Part shown: piece by piece, positions 8,485 through 17,605 of the stretch
Layout: each line of letters opens with the position of its first letter
Numbering within the stretch: the first letter of the stretch is position 1
Origin: Hymenobacter negativus
GTDB lineage: Bacteria > Bacteroidota > Bacteroidia > Cytophagales > Hymenobacteraceae
Reading direction: 5' to 3'
DNA length: 64,000 nucleotides
Assembly (NCBI RefSeq): GCF_017571495.1
Contig: NZ_JAGETZ010000006.1
Location: 242,141-306,140 of the forward strand
Translations under genes and position numbers: made by a program
The notes under the pieces: generated by a model
The model's database searches: none
What the model was told of the DNA's origin: nothing
What the model saw: the letters and a program-made list of their open reading frames with translations, nothing else

Positions 8485-9644
8485 TACACCCGAACTCGGC
8501 TGGCTACCGCCGACACGCACAAGCCCATAAAGGCAATAAAGGCGAACGAAATCCGCAGGCTCGTGGCGCCGGCTACTACCCCAATTACCGGCGGCCCCAG
8601 CAGAAAGCCGAAGAAGCCAATAGTCGACACCGAAGCCAGCGCCATGCCCGCCGACATGTGCGTGGACTTGCCCGCCGCGCTGTATACCAGGGGCACCACC
8701 GCCGAGGTGCCGAAGCCCACCAGCAGGAAGCCCAGCAGCGCCGTGGGCAGCGTGGGTAGCAGGACCGCAATGGTCAAGCCTACGGCCGTGAGCAGCCCGC
8801 AGAGCTGAATCACTCGCTTCGGGCCCAGTCGGTGTGCCAGCCAGTCGGCCCCGAAGCGGCCCAGCGCCATAGTGCTCATGAAGGCTGTGTAGCCCGCGCC
8901 CACCCAGTCTTTATCAGCCTGAATCACTTTCTTGAAGTACACCCCGCTCCAGTCGAACATGGCTCCTTCGCAAATCAGCGCGCAGAAAGCAATGGCGCCC
9001 AGGCCTAGCAGTTCCTTGTCGGGCTTCACGAAGATGGGCTGGTCGGGGTCGGTGCCGCTGTCTTCGCGCACTGTGGAGCCGGCTGCCACGGCCAGACCAG
9101 CCATGATAAACAAAGCGATGAAGATGAAATGCAGCCCCGGCGTCACGGCGTGGCCAATCATAAACGAGCCCACTGCCGCTGCCACAAAGCCCGCCAGGCT
9201 CCACAGCCCGTGAAATGAAGCCATAATGGGCTTATGCTGGTAGAGCCGCTCCACACCCACAGCCTGGGTATTTACCGAAATATTCGTCAGGTTGCCGCCC
9301 ACGCCAAAGAGCACCAGGCAGGGCAGCAGCTGGTATAGGCTGGTGGCCCAGCCCAGGCCCACCAGCGCCATGGCGTAAAATACCACGCCGTACAGCACCA
9401 CCTTGCGGCTGCCCTCTTTCGCCACCAGCCAGCCGGCCAGCGGCAGCGTGAGTAGCTGGCCTAGTGGAATGGCCAGCAGCACGCCGCCCAGCCCCGCCTC
9501 CGAAATGCCCATGCGCTGCTGAATGCTCGGAATCCGGGAAGCCCAGGTAGCAAAGCACAGCCCTAGCAGAAAAAACAGCGCGCCTACCGCAATGCGATGG
9601 GCTTTACGGGAAATATATTGGGGCGAAGGAGCCAATGGAATCAT
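8484..9644 (-). CDS. MFS transporter, FucP/YbjJ-like
   Basis: 386 residues with about 12 hydrophobic segments. The first helix plus loop FATWASRIPSIQQRMGISEAGLG and the following GQLLTLPLAGWLVAKEGSRK (MFS motif A region) resemble the YbjJ/FucP branch of the major facilitator superfamily, inner-membrane carriers often for sugars or unknown metabolites. Other matches are NISVNTQAVGVERL and SFHGLWSLAGF. The substrate cannot be read from sequence. It stands alone, convergent with the glycosyltransferase and downstream of the hybrid kinase gene, from which a 48-bp palindrome separates it. Confidence 0.85.
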   Translation of the reverse strand: MIPLAPSPQYISRKAHRIAVGALFFLLGLCFATWASRIPSIQQRMGISEAGLGGVLLAIPLGQLLTLPLAGWLVAKEGSRKVVLYGVVFYAMALVGLGWATSLYQLLPCLVLFGVGGNLTNISVNTQAVGVERLYQHKPIMASFHGLWSLAGFVAAAVGSFMIGHAVTPGLHFIFIALFIMAGLAVAAGSTVREDSGTDPDQPIFVKPDKELLGLGAIAFCALICEGAMFDWSGVYFKKVIQADKDWVGAGYTAFMSTMALGRFGADWLAHRLGPKRVIQLCGLLTAVGLTIAVLLPTLPTALLGFLLVGFGTSAVVPLVYSAAGKSTHMSAGMALASVSTIGFFGFLLGPPVIGVVAGATSLRISFAFIAFMGLCVSAVASRVRV

Positions 9645-9862
9645 GGTGTGCTAGCGTCTCTACACCTCGTCTTTGCAGCCCCAACAGGAGGCGCCGGATT
9701 GCGGCAAAAGTAAGGCGCTGCAACAGTAGGATTCCCGCAGAAGTTGCCTTGGATTTCAAATTTTGCCCAGGACTTCAACAAACGTTTCCGCTATTCTTAG
9801 GGAGCTAAAAAGCCGCGAAGCGGTAGCTGGCTTTCACGTACTTCTATCAGCACTTCGCATCG

Positions 9863-9910
9863 TTAGAGCAGTTTCGCGCTACGGCATGCCGTAGCGCGAA
9901 ACTGCTCTAA
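9863..9910. terminator. 48-bp perfect palindrome at the end of the hybrid kinase gene
   Basis: From TTAGAGCAGTTTCGCGC to its exact complement, every base pairs about the centre between 9886 and 9887 (CGGCATGCCG core, no loop). It overlaps the kinase stop codon at 9907-9909. A rho-independent-style hairpin is likely, but no T-run follows on the minus strand, so it may instead protect the 3' end of the RNA. The rest of 9645-9862 holds no gene that I can see. Confidence 0.7.
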
Positions 9911-12786
9911 GCGGCCATATCCAGCCGTATCTGGGCCACCACATCAAGCAAAAGCAGGCGAATGGAGTCGACCAGCGGCTTCAAGGCCGCCGCTTCGAAA
10001 GAGCCTTGCCATTGGTCCAGTGCTTCCACTGGGGGCAGCAGGTTCAGGGCATGCAAATGCACCAGGTTAGGCTTAAGCGTATGGGCCGTTGTTTTCAGAA
10101 TGGTGATATTTTGCTCCTGCATGCCCAGCGCCAGGTTTTTCATTGCCTCCTCGCAACTTTCCACGAAGGTTTCCAGCATGAAAGACACGAATTCCAGGTC
10201 GCCCTGGCCAGCCGCCAGCAGGTCTTCTACGCCGTATAGCTTCACGGTCGGGGCCTCGGTAGGCTCGGCGGGAGGAAGCAGAAAATCGGACGTTGCTGCC
10301 GGCTCAGGCGGTAGGGTGGGGAGGGGCATGGTCAGGGTCCAGTCGCCCACCACGCGCAGTAGCTCTTCTTCCTTAAAGGGCTTGGCGAGGTAGCCGTTCA
10401 TGCCCGCCGAGAGGCATTTTTCGCGCTCGCCTTTTACCGCATTGGCCGTGAGGGCCACAATGGGGGTAGAGAGGCCCAATTGCTGGCGCAGCAGCGCCGT
10501 AGCTGCGTACCCATCCATCACCGGCATCTGAATGTCCATCAGAATCAGGTCGAAGCGGGTGTGCTGGGCCAGCTCCACGGCTATCGCGCCGTGCTCGGCC
10601 TCAGTTACCTGTACTTGAGCGTGGCTGAGGAAGGTCTTGGCAATCTGACGGTTGAAGCGGTTGTCTTCCACCAGCAGCACCCGTTTGTCGCGCAGAAACT
10701 GGCGAGTGGGGCTGTCGGCGGGCAGTATCACCTTAGGGGCGAGGTCCTCGGTGCTGCCCACGGGCAGGCTGAGCGCAAACTGCATCACCGTGCCCTTGTT
10801 CAGCGTGCTATCCAGCTGAATGTCACTGCCCATCAGCTTCAGCAAATTACGCGTGATGCTCAGGCCCAGGCCCGTACCGCCAAACTTGCGTGTCACCGAC
10901 GAGTCCTGTTGGCTGAACTCGTTGAAAATGTGCTGCACAAACTCCGGCTCAATGCCAATGCCGGTATCGGCCACCCGGAACATCACGTTCCCGGTGCTGC
11001 CATCGGGGCTGGGCACGAAGTCGCAGGTAATGGCCACGTACCCGGAATCGGTGAACTTGATGGAATTACCGGCCAGGTTCAGCAGTACCTGCCGAATACG
11101 ATAGGGGTCGCCGAGCAGCACGCGGGGCACGGTCGGGGCCACGCGGGTCAGCAGGCGTAGGCCCTTTTCCTCGGCCTTGTAGTGCAGGGTCTGCTCGATT
11201 TCGGCCAGCAGGTGGGTAGGAGTGAAGCCGACTTGTTCCAGCGCCATCTTGCCGGCCTCCAGCTTCGACAGGTCCAGGATGTCGTTGATAATCACCAGCA
11301 GATGCTCGGCCGAAGTAGTGATGGCCTGGCGGTAGCTATCTTGGTCGGGGGCCAGCTCGGTTTTGGCCAGCAGCTGGCTCATGCCCAGAATGGCGTTCAT
11401 GGGCGTGCGGATTTCGTGGCTCATGTTGGCCAGGAAAATCTCGCGGGCCCGCACCGCCGACTCTGCCGCCAGCTTGGCGTGGCGCAGGGCACGCTCGGTG
11501 CCCACCCGCTCCGTGATATCGAGGCCGTAGGCCACTATCATGCGCGGCGAGCCATCGGGGTAAAACACCGGCTGCAGGCAGCGGAACTGATGGCGGATGC
11601 CTTCGGGCCGGTCAAACGTTTCCTCAAACGTCACCAATCGGCGCTCGCGGAAAGCCTCCGTCAGGCGCACATGCCGCTCTTCGGCCAGGGCGCGAGGGTA
11701 GCCGTACCGCTCGCAGTAGTCAAAATTGTCTTTGCCTATAACCCATTCCCGCTTAGCGGGGTCCTTAATGCCCGTGGCATTCACGAACAGGTAGCGGCCC
11801 TCGACATCAAACACGCCAATGTCGCAGGGAATATGATTGAGGGTGAATTCGTAAAATTCGCGCTGTTCAACTAGTTTCCGCTCAGCTTGGCGGCGCAGGG
11901 TAAGGTTGGAACCCGTGCCTACCATCATGCGCAGGGTGCCATCAGGGGCAAATACTGGAATAAAGTGCCGCCATATCTGCTGGATGCCATCGGGCGAAAG
12001 CATGCTCTCTTCCCATGCCACCTCTGTGCGGGTTTGCACCGCTTCATCAAATTTTTGCCAGCGGGTAGTAGCCAGCTCCAGCGGGCGCTGCCGGTAAGCA
12101 AAGTATTCAAAATCGTTTTTGCCAATCACCCATTCCCGCGTCTCGGCATCCTTGAAGCACTGCGCGTTGGCATATTGGTAGCGGTGTTCTGCATCAAACA
12201 CCACCACTTCAACTTTCAGTTGGTCGAGTACGGTGGTGTACATTTCCCGCTGCTCGGTCAGGCGCTGCTCCAGCTCCTGAATCCGGGCCTCCTGCTGGCG
12301 TTGTGCCGTTACGTCCCGGAAGCTCACCATATGCCCGAGGCTTTTATCGGCCAGCACCACGTAGCGCCGCTCTACTACCCGGCCATCGGTCAGGACAAAC
12401 TCTTCGCCAAGCAGGTTGCCACCGGTTGCGCGCTGCGCTTGTGTACGGGTCAGAAAATCGGCCGGGTCCCGGAAATGGTGCTGAATGGCCTCGGCCATAT
12501 CCTGTAGCTGGTCGTCGACGCCGGTAGTCCCCAGCCCGAATAAGTCACGGCAAAGCTGATTCGTTGCTAGTGCATGCCCCTCACTGGTCGTAAACATCAC
12601 ACCGTCCGGCAGGGCATCAACCAGCGCGGCAAAGCGTGCTCGTTGGGCTTTCAGCTCGTCCTGCACGGTAGCAAGTTGTTGCTGTAAGTTCTCCAATTGC
12701 TTTTCGATGGGCAGGCAGACACTACACTCTTCGCGAGAAACAGATTCAGGAACAGATGTAAGATTTAAATTGTAAAATTCTGACAT
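9907..12786 (-). CDS. Hybrid sensor histidine kinase with PAS domains, receiver and Hpt
   Basis: 959 residues. An N-terminal coiled coil ([20 protein letters not shown]) precedes three to four PAS domains, two of them near-duplicates around [10 protein letters not shown] and [10 protein letters not shown]. The histidine kinase core follows: H-box [11 protein letters not shown] near residue 455, N-box [11 protein letters not shown] and G-box [10 protein letters not shown] receiver domain has its phospho-Asp in [13 protein letters not shown] near 748, and a C-terminal Hpt carries the candidate His in TTAHTLKPN near 900. There is no membrane segment, so it should be a cytosolic phosphorelay protein. 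PAS ligand and target regulator are unknown. Upstream is an unusually AT-rich gap with a candidate promoter. Confidence 0.9.
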   Translation of the reverse strand: MSEFYNLNLTSVPESVSREECSVCLPIEKQLENLQQQLATVQDELKAQRARFAALVDALPDGVMFTTSEGHALATNQLCRDLFGLGTTGVDDQLQDMAEAIQHHFRDPADFLTRTQAQRATGGNLLGEEFVLTDGRVVERRYVVLADKSLGHMVSFRDVTAQRQQEARIQELEQRLTEQREMYTTVLDQLKVEVVVFDAEHRYQYANAQCFKDAETREWVIGKNDFEYFAYRQRPLELATTRWQKFDEAVQTRTEVAWEESMLSPDGIQQIWRHFIPVFAPDGTLRMMVGTGSNLTLRRQAERKLVEQREFYEFTLNHIPCDIGVFDVEGRYLFVNATGIKDPAKREWVIGKDNFDYCERYGYPRALAEERHVRLTEAFRERRLVTFEETFDRPEGIRHQFRCLQPVFYPDGSPRMIVAYGLDITERVGTERALRHAKLAAESAVRAREIFLANMSHEIRTPMNAILGMSQLLAKTELAPDQDSYRQAITTSAEHLLVIINDILDLSKLEAGKMALEQVGFTPTHLLAEIEQTLHYKAEEKGLRLLTRVAPTVPRVLLGDPYRIRQVLLNLAGNSIKFTDSGYVAITCDFVPSPDGSTGNVMFRVADTGIGIEPEFVQHIFNEFSQQDSSVTRKFGGTGLGLSITRNLLKLMGSDIQLDSTLNKGTVMQFALSLPVGSTEDLAPKVILPADSPTRQFLRDKRVLLVEDNRFNRQIAKTFLSHAQVQVTEAEHGAIAVELAQHTRFDLILMDIQMPVMDGYAATALLRQQLGLSTPIVALTANAVKGEREKCLSAGMNGYLAKPFKEEELLRVVGDWTLTMPLPTLPPEPAATSDFLLPPAEPTEAPTVKLYGVEDLLAAGQGDLEFVSFMLETFVESCEEAMKNLALGMQEQNITILKTTAHTLKPNLVHLHALNLLPPVEALDQWQGSFEAAALKPLVDSIRLLLLDVVAQIRLDMAA

Positions 12787-13114
12787 ATAATATCACGTAA
12801 CAATATCAAGCTTGTAGCAAATATACTTTAATTATTACTGATAAAATGCTTGTTTTCTTGCAATTATGCCTCTCAATAATTGTGTTTTATTAATAAATTA
12901 TTGAAATTAGAATTTGGTTTTTAGTATATGTTTTTGGATAAATAATAGCTGTCGTTGTGTAATTGTTTGGGAATCTGCAAGTAGTTCATTTACGTCATAT
13001 CCTTCTCAGTAGGCTATACCCGGTTCTTTGCCGTGCATTTAATCAGTAGAAAGTAGAAATCCAGTAAAAAAATAATTACTCCTGCATCAGGTTGATGCCA
13101 TTGGCGTAGCCGGA
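12787..13114 (-). promoter_or_regulatory. AT-rich gap upstream of the hybrid kinase, with candidate -7 box
   Basis: 328 bp with no gene and much lower GC than its surroundings. On the minus strand TATATTTG (12818-12825) matches TAnnTTTG 31 bp before the kinase start; I see no convincing -33 TTTG at the right distance. The remainder towards the hydrolase stop shows nothing else I can name. Confidence 0.4.
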
Positions 13115-13906
13115 TTAAAGTAGCCGAGCCAGTTCCTGTCGGTATTGCAGGTTGTCGGTCATGCCGTTATGGCCGGCACCGGGCAAAATAATAAGCTGGT
13201 CGCTAGGCTTAAGAAGCGCTTTCAGACGGAGGGTAGAGGTATGCGTAATGACCTCATCCCGGTAGCCGTGAAAGAGCACGATGGGAGCTTTTACCTGCCC
13301 AATAAATTCGTTGGTAGGCATGGGATAGCGCAGCACGAAGCCCGGCACAAAGGGATAAAGCTGCTTGGCCATGTCGCGCATGCTGTAGTAGGGCGCCTGC
13401 AAAATCAGGAGCCGGGGCTGATGCCGGGCGGCCAGCCAGGTGGCGGGCCCCGTGCCCAACGAGTAGCCCAGAATTACTGTCTGGCTTTCTGGATATTCGG
13501 CCAGCAGCTGGCGGTAGGCGGCATCTACATCGTTCAGCATCTGCGCCTGATTGCTGATGTAACTGCCGCTTTTGCCATAGCCGCGGTAGTCGAGTAGAAA
13601 CACATCGTAGCGCAGCGCGGTGTAGGTAGCGGCCACGTCGCCCCAGCTATCGAGCGCGCCCCCGTTGCCGTGCAGGTAAAACAGCAGGCCCTTGGAATTG
13701 GGCGCACGGAACAGCAGGCCATGCAGGCGGGTGCCATCGGCAGCCGTGGTCCACCGTTCTTCAAACTGGCCAGGAAAGTGGAACTGATAATTAGCTGGCA
13801 GCCGCGTAGGAGCAAAAAGCAACCTTTCCTGCTTGAAATAAAGCACTGCGCATATCAGCACGTAGAGCGACGCCAGGACGGCGGCTATTATCAAAGCAAC
13901 TTTCAT
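13115..13906 (-). CDS. Membrane-anchored alpha/beta hydrolase
   Basis: 263 residues. An N-terminal helix (ALIIAAVLASLYVLICAVLYF) anchors an alpha/beta-hydrolase: oxyanion HGNGG, then LDYRGYGKSG, nucleophile elbow GYSLG (Ser), acid Asp in FHGYRDEVI and His in GAGHNGM. This order is that of the ABHD13/Bem46-like group, serine hydrolases of unknown substrate in bacteria. All catalytic residues are present. The neighbours (hybrid kinase, moaA) do not suggest a pathway. Confidence 0.85.
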   Translation of the reverse strand: MKVALIIAAVLASLYVLICAVLYFKQERLLFAPTRLPANYQFHFPGQFEERWTTAADGTRLHGLLFRAPNSKGLLFYLHGNGGALDSWGDVAATYTALRYDVFLLDYRGYGKSGSYISNQAQMLNDVDAAYRQLLAEYPESQTVILGYSLGTGPATWLAARHQPRLLILQAPYYSMRDMAKQLYPFVPGFVLRYPMPTNEFIGQVKAPIVLFHGYRDEVITHTSTLRLKALLKPSDQLIILPGAGHNGMTDNLQYRQELARLL

Positions 13907-13983
13907 TCAATAGATGAGCAAGGGTTTGGCTATTGGCTGAATGCAAGGTAGCGGCTCCCTATTCTAGTGTCCCGAAAGCGGCC

Positions 13984-15024
13984 TTATCCCCCAATTGTGG
14001 CCATGCTCTCGAAGCTGAGCTGATGCAGGGGCCGCTGCCGCTCAGCCTCGAAGCCATTGGCGGCCCGGAAGCGGAAGGCTGCCGCCAGGGCTGCCACAAT
14101 TTCCTCGTCGGTTTTGCCGCCGCGCAGCAAGGCACGGGTATCGAGTACGCCCTGGTCGTAGAGGCAGGTTTTGATGCCGCCTTCGGCCGTGAGCCGCAGG
14201 CGGTTGCAGGTGCCGCAGAAGGTGCGCGAGTACGCCGCAATGATGCCCACGCGGCCCTGGTGGCCAGCAATACGATAATCTGAAGCTGTGGCGCCAGCTG
14301 CCATGGCCACCGGTGTGAGGGACCCAAAATGCGCTTCCAGGTGCTGGCGAATGCGGACGTGGTTCCACGGCAGCGAGGCTGGTCCCGCCTCGTGGCTGCC
14401 GCCGTTGAAAGGCATTTCTTCGATGAAGCGCACATCCACGGGCAGCTCGCGGCTGAGTTCGGCCAGCGGTATCAGGTCGTCAATGTTCTGCCCGTCCATT
14501 ACAACGGCGTTGATTTTTACTTGAATACCCACCTCAAGCAGAGCGTAGAAAGTATTCAGCACTTTGGGCAGTTCATCGCGCCGCGTTATTTGAAAGAACC
14601 GCTCCCGGTCCAGGGTATCGAGGCTGAGGTTGACGGCCTTCACGCCCAAACGGGCCAGTGCGGGCACGTGTGGCGCAGTGAGAACCCCGTTGGTCGTCAG
14701 GCTGATGTCGTCGATGCCCGGCAGCTGCGCCAGCCTCTCCATAAAAGGCACCAGGTCGCGCCGCACGAAAGGCTCGCCGCCAGTCAGGCGCACTTTGCGT
14801 ACGCCTAGCGTAGCCAGCAGGCCAGTCAAGCGGAGCATTTCCTCGTAGCTCAACAGCTCGTGCTTGGGCATGTATTTAATGCCTTCCTCGGGCATGCAGT
14901 AGAAGCAGCGCAGGTTGCAGCGGTCCGTCACGGCCAGACGCAGGTATTCCAGGGGGCGGCCGTGCTGGTCATATAGGGGCGTGACGGCCGGCAGCGCAGC
15001 CGAAGTAGGTATAGATGGAAGCAC
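13984..15024 (-). CDS. moaA: GTP 3',8-cyclase MoaA
   Basis: Radical SAM enzyme converting GTP to 3',8-cyclo-GTP, the first step of molybdopterin synthesis (with MoaC). The SAM cluster motif CNLRCFYC occupies residues 36-43 and the C-terminal cluster residues are in FCGTCNRLRL and GGIKTCL; the protein ends in the Gly-Gly tail. The frame extends to 15126, but the extra 34 residues look non-coding; I chose the GTG at 15024, giving 346 residues. moaD and moaE run divergently 130 bp away; moaC and the Mo-insertion genes are not in the window. Confidence 0.9.
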   Translation of the reverse strand: MLPSIPTSAALPAVTPLYDQHGRPLEYLRLAVTDRCNLRCFYCMPEEGIKYMPKHELLSYEEMLRLTGLLATLGVRKVRLTGGEPFVRRDLVPFMERLAQLPGIDDISLTTNGVLTAPHVPALARLGVKAVNLSLDTLDRERFFQITRRDELPKVLNTFYALLEVGIQVKINAVVMDGQNIDDLIPLAELSRELPVDVRFIEEMPFNGGSHEAGPASLPWNHVRIRQHLEAHFGSLTPVAMAAGATASDYRIAGHQGRVGIIAAYSRTFCGTCNRLRLTAEGGIKTCLYDQGVLDTRALLRGGKTDEEIVAALAAAFRFRAANGFEAERQRPLHQLSFESMATIGG

Positions 15025-15156
15025 GTTTATCACCAATTTTACGGGGCTGTACGTAAGACAGCCGGTCTGCGGTAAACCCCGGAAGCAGGAAAGGTGTTCA
15101 GGCGGCGGGCCTGGGCCGGTGCCCATGCCTGTTGTTAGCCGCTACCTTCCACTTTT

Positions 15157-15411
15157 ATGTCGAAAGATATGTCTTTAAAAATCTCCCTCTACGGCATCAC
15201 CCGCGAAATAGTGGGCACGTCGGTGATTGAGCTGCCCGCCCCAGCTCCAGCTACTGTGGGCGAACTATTGGCCGAGATGCGCAAGCAATACCCTGCTCTG
15301 GGTGAGCTGCGTAGCTGCGCCGTAGCCGTCAATAACGAGTATGCGAGCAACGACCAGCCGCTGCATACCGTTGATGAAATCGCCCTCATTCCGCCCGTAG
15401 CTGGCGGCTAG
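15157..15411 (+). CDS. moaD: Molybdopterin synthase sulfur carrier MoaD
   Basis: 84 residues with a ubiquitin-like fold pattern (ISLYGITREIVG, VGELLAEMRKQYP, VDEIALIPPVAGG) and the terminal Gly-Gly that is adenylated and thiocarboxylated to donate sulfur. A second Met at 15169 would give an 80-residue protein equally typical of the family. moaE follows 89 bp after this stop from its likely start, so the two subunits of molybdopterin synthase are probably co-transcribed. Confidence 0.9.
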   Translation: MSKDMSLKISLYGITREIVGTSVIELPAPAPATVGELLAEMRKQYPALGELRSCAVAVNNEYASNDQPLHTVDEIALIPPVAGG

Positions 15412-15500
15412 AAAATCAGTTAACAGTGAGCAGCTTTCAGGACTATTTATTGTGGCTCAAGCTCGGCGCAACTGTTCATTACCAACTGCTTATTGATTTA

Positions 15501-15923
15501 ATGATTCCCCACCTTTCCATTACCGACCAGCCTATTGACGTGGCTGCAGCCTTGGCAGCCGTGCAAACCGAAGCGGCTGGTGCTGTCAATGCTTTCATCG
15601 GCACGGTGCGCAACCAGTCGGGCGGACGCCCGGTGCGCCGCCTGCATTATGAGTCTTATGACAGCATGGCCCTTACCCAGCTCGGTCACGTAGTAAGCCA
15701 AGCTTATGAAAAATGGCCCATGTTGCAGGCTGTGGCCGTGGTGCACCGTAAAGGAACATTGGCGCTGGGTGATGTGGCGGTAGTGGTGGCCGTGGCCACG
15801 CCGCACCGCGCCGAAAGCTTCGCCGCCTGCCAGTACATCATCGATACGCTGAAACTGGTAGTCACCATCTGGAAGCGCGAGGAGTATGAAGATGGCACCG
15901 AGTGGGTAGCCGCGCACCCGTAA
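15501..15923 (+). CDS. moaE: Molybdopterin synthase catalytic subunit MoaE
   Basis: Converts cyclic pyranopterin monophosphate to molybdopterin using MoaD-thiocarboxylate. Typical segments are GAVNAFIGTVRNQSGGRPVRRL, then HRKGTLALGDVAVVVAVATPHR and the lysine-bearing VTIWKREEYEDGTEWV. The frame opens with a GTG at 15426, but the family start matches the ATG at 15501 (IPHLSITDQPID), giving 140 residues. It is convergent with hemA; a partial repeat and a hairpin lie between. Confidence 0.9.
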   Translation: MIPHLSITDQPIDVAAALAAVQTEAAGAVNAFIGTVRNQSGGRPVRRLHYESYDSMALTQLGHVVSQAYEKWPMLQAVAVVHRKGTLALGDVAVVVAVATPHRAESFAACQYIIDTLKLVVTIWKREEYEDGTEWVAAHP

Positions 15924-15936
15924 ACGAGTGACAAAA

Positions 15937-15951
15937 CGAGTACCCCGAAGC
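15937..15951. repeat. Half copy of the stop-to-stop repeat family
   Basis: AACGAGTACCCCGAA, 14 bp after the moaE stop, matches the outer arm of the repeats at 3951, 8392 and 28637. I find no complementary arm before hemA, so it looks like a degraded copy whose role is taken by the hairpin at 16032-16064. Confidence 0.55.
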
Positions 15952-16031
15952 GTTACGGCCTCATTGAAACATGCAAGCTTAATGCTCGGCGCGAACCGGC
16001 GCTCCGCTTTTAGAGCACCCGTGCCCGAAAA

Positions 16032-16064
16032 CGCAGAAAGCCGCTCATCGAGCGGCTTTCTGCG
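16032..16064. terminator. Bidirectional hairpin between moaE and hemA
   Basis: Perfect 14-bp stem (CGCAGAAAGCCGCT and its complement) with a 5-base loop, placed between convergent stops. The T-runs beside the stem are short on both strands. Confidence 0.75.
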
Positions 16065-16088
16065 TCTGACAAGAAACCTATAAGGCTG

Positions 16089-17363
16089 TTAGGCCACGGG
16101 TTCGTTATGCTTTTCCAGGTCGAATAGTTCGCCCAGCAGCTCTACCAGCTGGCCGGCATCGTCGCGCTTGCAGGCGGCTTTGAGCTGCAACACGTGTTGC
16201 TTAAGCACCTTCTGCATGAGCGAGCGGGTGGCTTCGTCGAGGAGCTTGCTTTCGGCGGGGGTAGCCTTTTTCTGGAAGCGGTCCAGTTCTTCGAGGCGCA
16301 GCTGCTCCAGGCTAGCTTTCACTTTCTGAATGATGGGCGACACCATCATTTCCTTGGCCCAGCCATTAAGACCTACAATGCTTTCGGTGATGATGGCGCG
16401 TACCTGCGGTACGGCGGCCAGGCGGACTTCGAGGGCCGCCGAGGCCTTGCTTTGAATAGCGTCTATGTTATACACCAGCACGCCGGGTACCTGCTCCACA
16501 TCGGCGGCAATGCTGCGGGGCACGCTCAGGTCGATGAAGAATTTGAAGCTGAGCACATCAAGGTGCTGCACCATCTCTTTAGTGAAGAAGGGTTCGGCGC
16601 GATTGATGGAGGAAATGATGACATCGGCCTCCTTCAAAGCGGGCACCAGCTCTTCAAAATCCACGATGCGCATGCCGCATTCTTCGGCGAGGGCTTCGGC
16701 CTTGGCGCGGGTGCGGTTGCAGAGCACGACTTCGCCAAAAGCCTTGCTAGCAGCCAAGTGGCGGCACACATCGGCCCCGATTTCGCCCAGTCCTACCACC
16801 AATACTTTCGGATTGGCCACATCGGCGGTTAGTTCTTCTACCAGTTCCAGAGCCGCGTAGCTGATGGAAGCAGCCCCGTCGCGGAAGCTGGTTTCGGTTT
16901 GCACCCGCTTGTTGGTAAAAAAAACGGTGTGTAGCAAGCGGTGCAGGAAGGGGCCGGCCGCGTCGGCATCCGCCGCCCACTGGTAGGCCATCTTCACCTG
17001 GTTGCTGATTTGCAGGTCGCCAACTACCTGCGCGTCAAGGCCCATGGCTACTTCGAAGAGGTGCTGCACGGCCGCGTCGGCGGTGGGCAGCAGGTCGAAG
17101 TACGGGAGGAACTGGCCAGTATCGGCGCGGTTCTTCAAATGGCCCAGGGCAAGGATGATTTCGCGGCTGCGTTCATCCTCGGCGGCGTAGTAAACTTCGG
17201 TGCGGTTACAGGTACTTAGCACGAGCAGGTCGCTTAGACCCAGCTCATTATGCAGCGTGTGCAGGAAGCGGCGGCAGGCGGCCTCGTCCAGCGAAAGCAG
17301 CTCGCGGATGGCCAGCGGGGCTTTCTTAAAGGATAGGCTAACGGCCTTGAACGGATGCGACAT
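16089..17363 (-). CDS. hemA: Glutamyl-tRNA reductase HemA
   Basis: Reduces glutamyl-tRNA(Glu) to glutamate-1-semialdehyde, the committed step of C5 haem synthesis. The catalytic Cys is in LSTCNRTEVY, the NADPH-binding motif is VVGLGEIG and a C-terminal dimerisation helix ends the protein. The start at 17363 (MSHPFKAVSLSFKKAPLAIRE) gives 424 residues; the frame continues upstream to 17432 without similarity. A good -7 box (17391-17398) is 27 bp before this start, which supports the choice. No other hem gene is adjacent. Confidence 0.95.
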   Translation of the reverse strand: MSHPFKAVSLSFKKAPLAIRELLSLDEAACRRFLHTLHNELGLSDLLVLSTCNRTEVYYAAEDERSREIILALGHLKNRADTGQFLPYFDLLPTADAAVQHLFEVAMGLDAQVVGDLQISNQVKMAYQWAADADAAGPFLHRLLHTVFFTNKRVQTETSFRDGAASISYAALELVEELTADVANPKVLVVGLGEIGADVCRHLAASKAFGEVVLCNRTRAKAEALAEECGMRIVDFEELVPALKEADVIISSINRAEPFFTKEMVQHLDVLSFKFFIDLSVPRSIAADVEQVPGVLVYNIDAIQSKASAALEVRLAAVPQVRAIITESIVGLNGWAKEMMVSPIIQKVKASLEQLRLEELDRFQKKATPAESKLLDEATRSLMQKVLKQHVLQLKAACKRDDAGQLVELLGELFDLEKHNEPVA

Positions 17364-17390
17364 AGATAGAAACGACACGAAATCGGACGA

Positions 17391-17398
17391 CAAAATTA
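17391..17398 (-). promoter_or_regulatory. Candidate -7 promoter box of hemA
   Basis: TAATTTTG on the minus strand matches TAnnTTTG, 27 bp before the ATG at 17363. A TTG is 24 bp further upstream, somewhat too far for a standard -33. Confidence 0.5.
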
Positions 17399-17593
17399 CG
17401 GCAGGATTTCGGTAGGATATCACAACAGCCAACTCATAAGCAGGGTTCGACGGGAAAGTTGACGAATATCAGGCCGCCAGGGGCGCCCAGGGCCTGTTGT
17501 AGGGGACGGACTATTTCTGACTGATAAAAATCAGGTGGTGTAGTCCGCCGCGCCGCGAAGCAGACCGGCAGAAAGGCGCTGGGCGGGGCCGCG

Positions 17594-17601
17594 TACCTTT
17601 G
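17594..17601 (+). promoter_or_regulatory. -7 promoter box abutting the EamA gene start
   Basis: TACCTTTG matches TAnnTTTG exactly and ends only 4 bases before the ATG at 17606, which would place the transcript start at or beside the A of ATG (leaderless). No clear -33 TTTG is visible. Confidence 0.55.
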
Positions 17602-17605
17602 TGCC

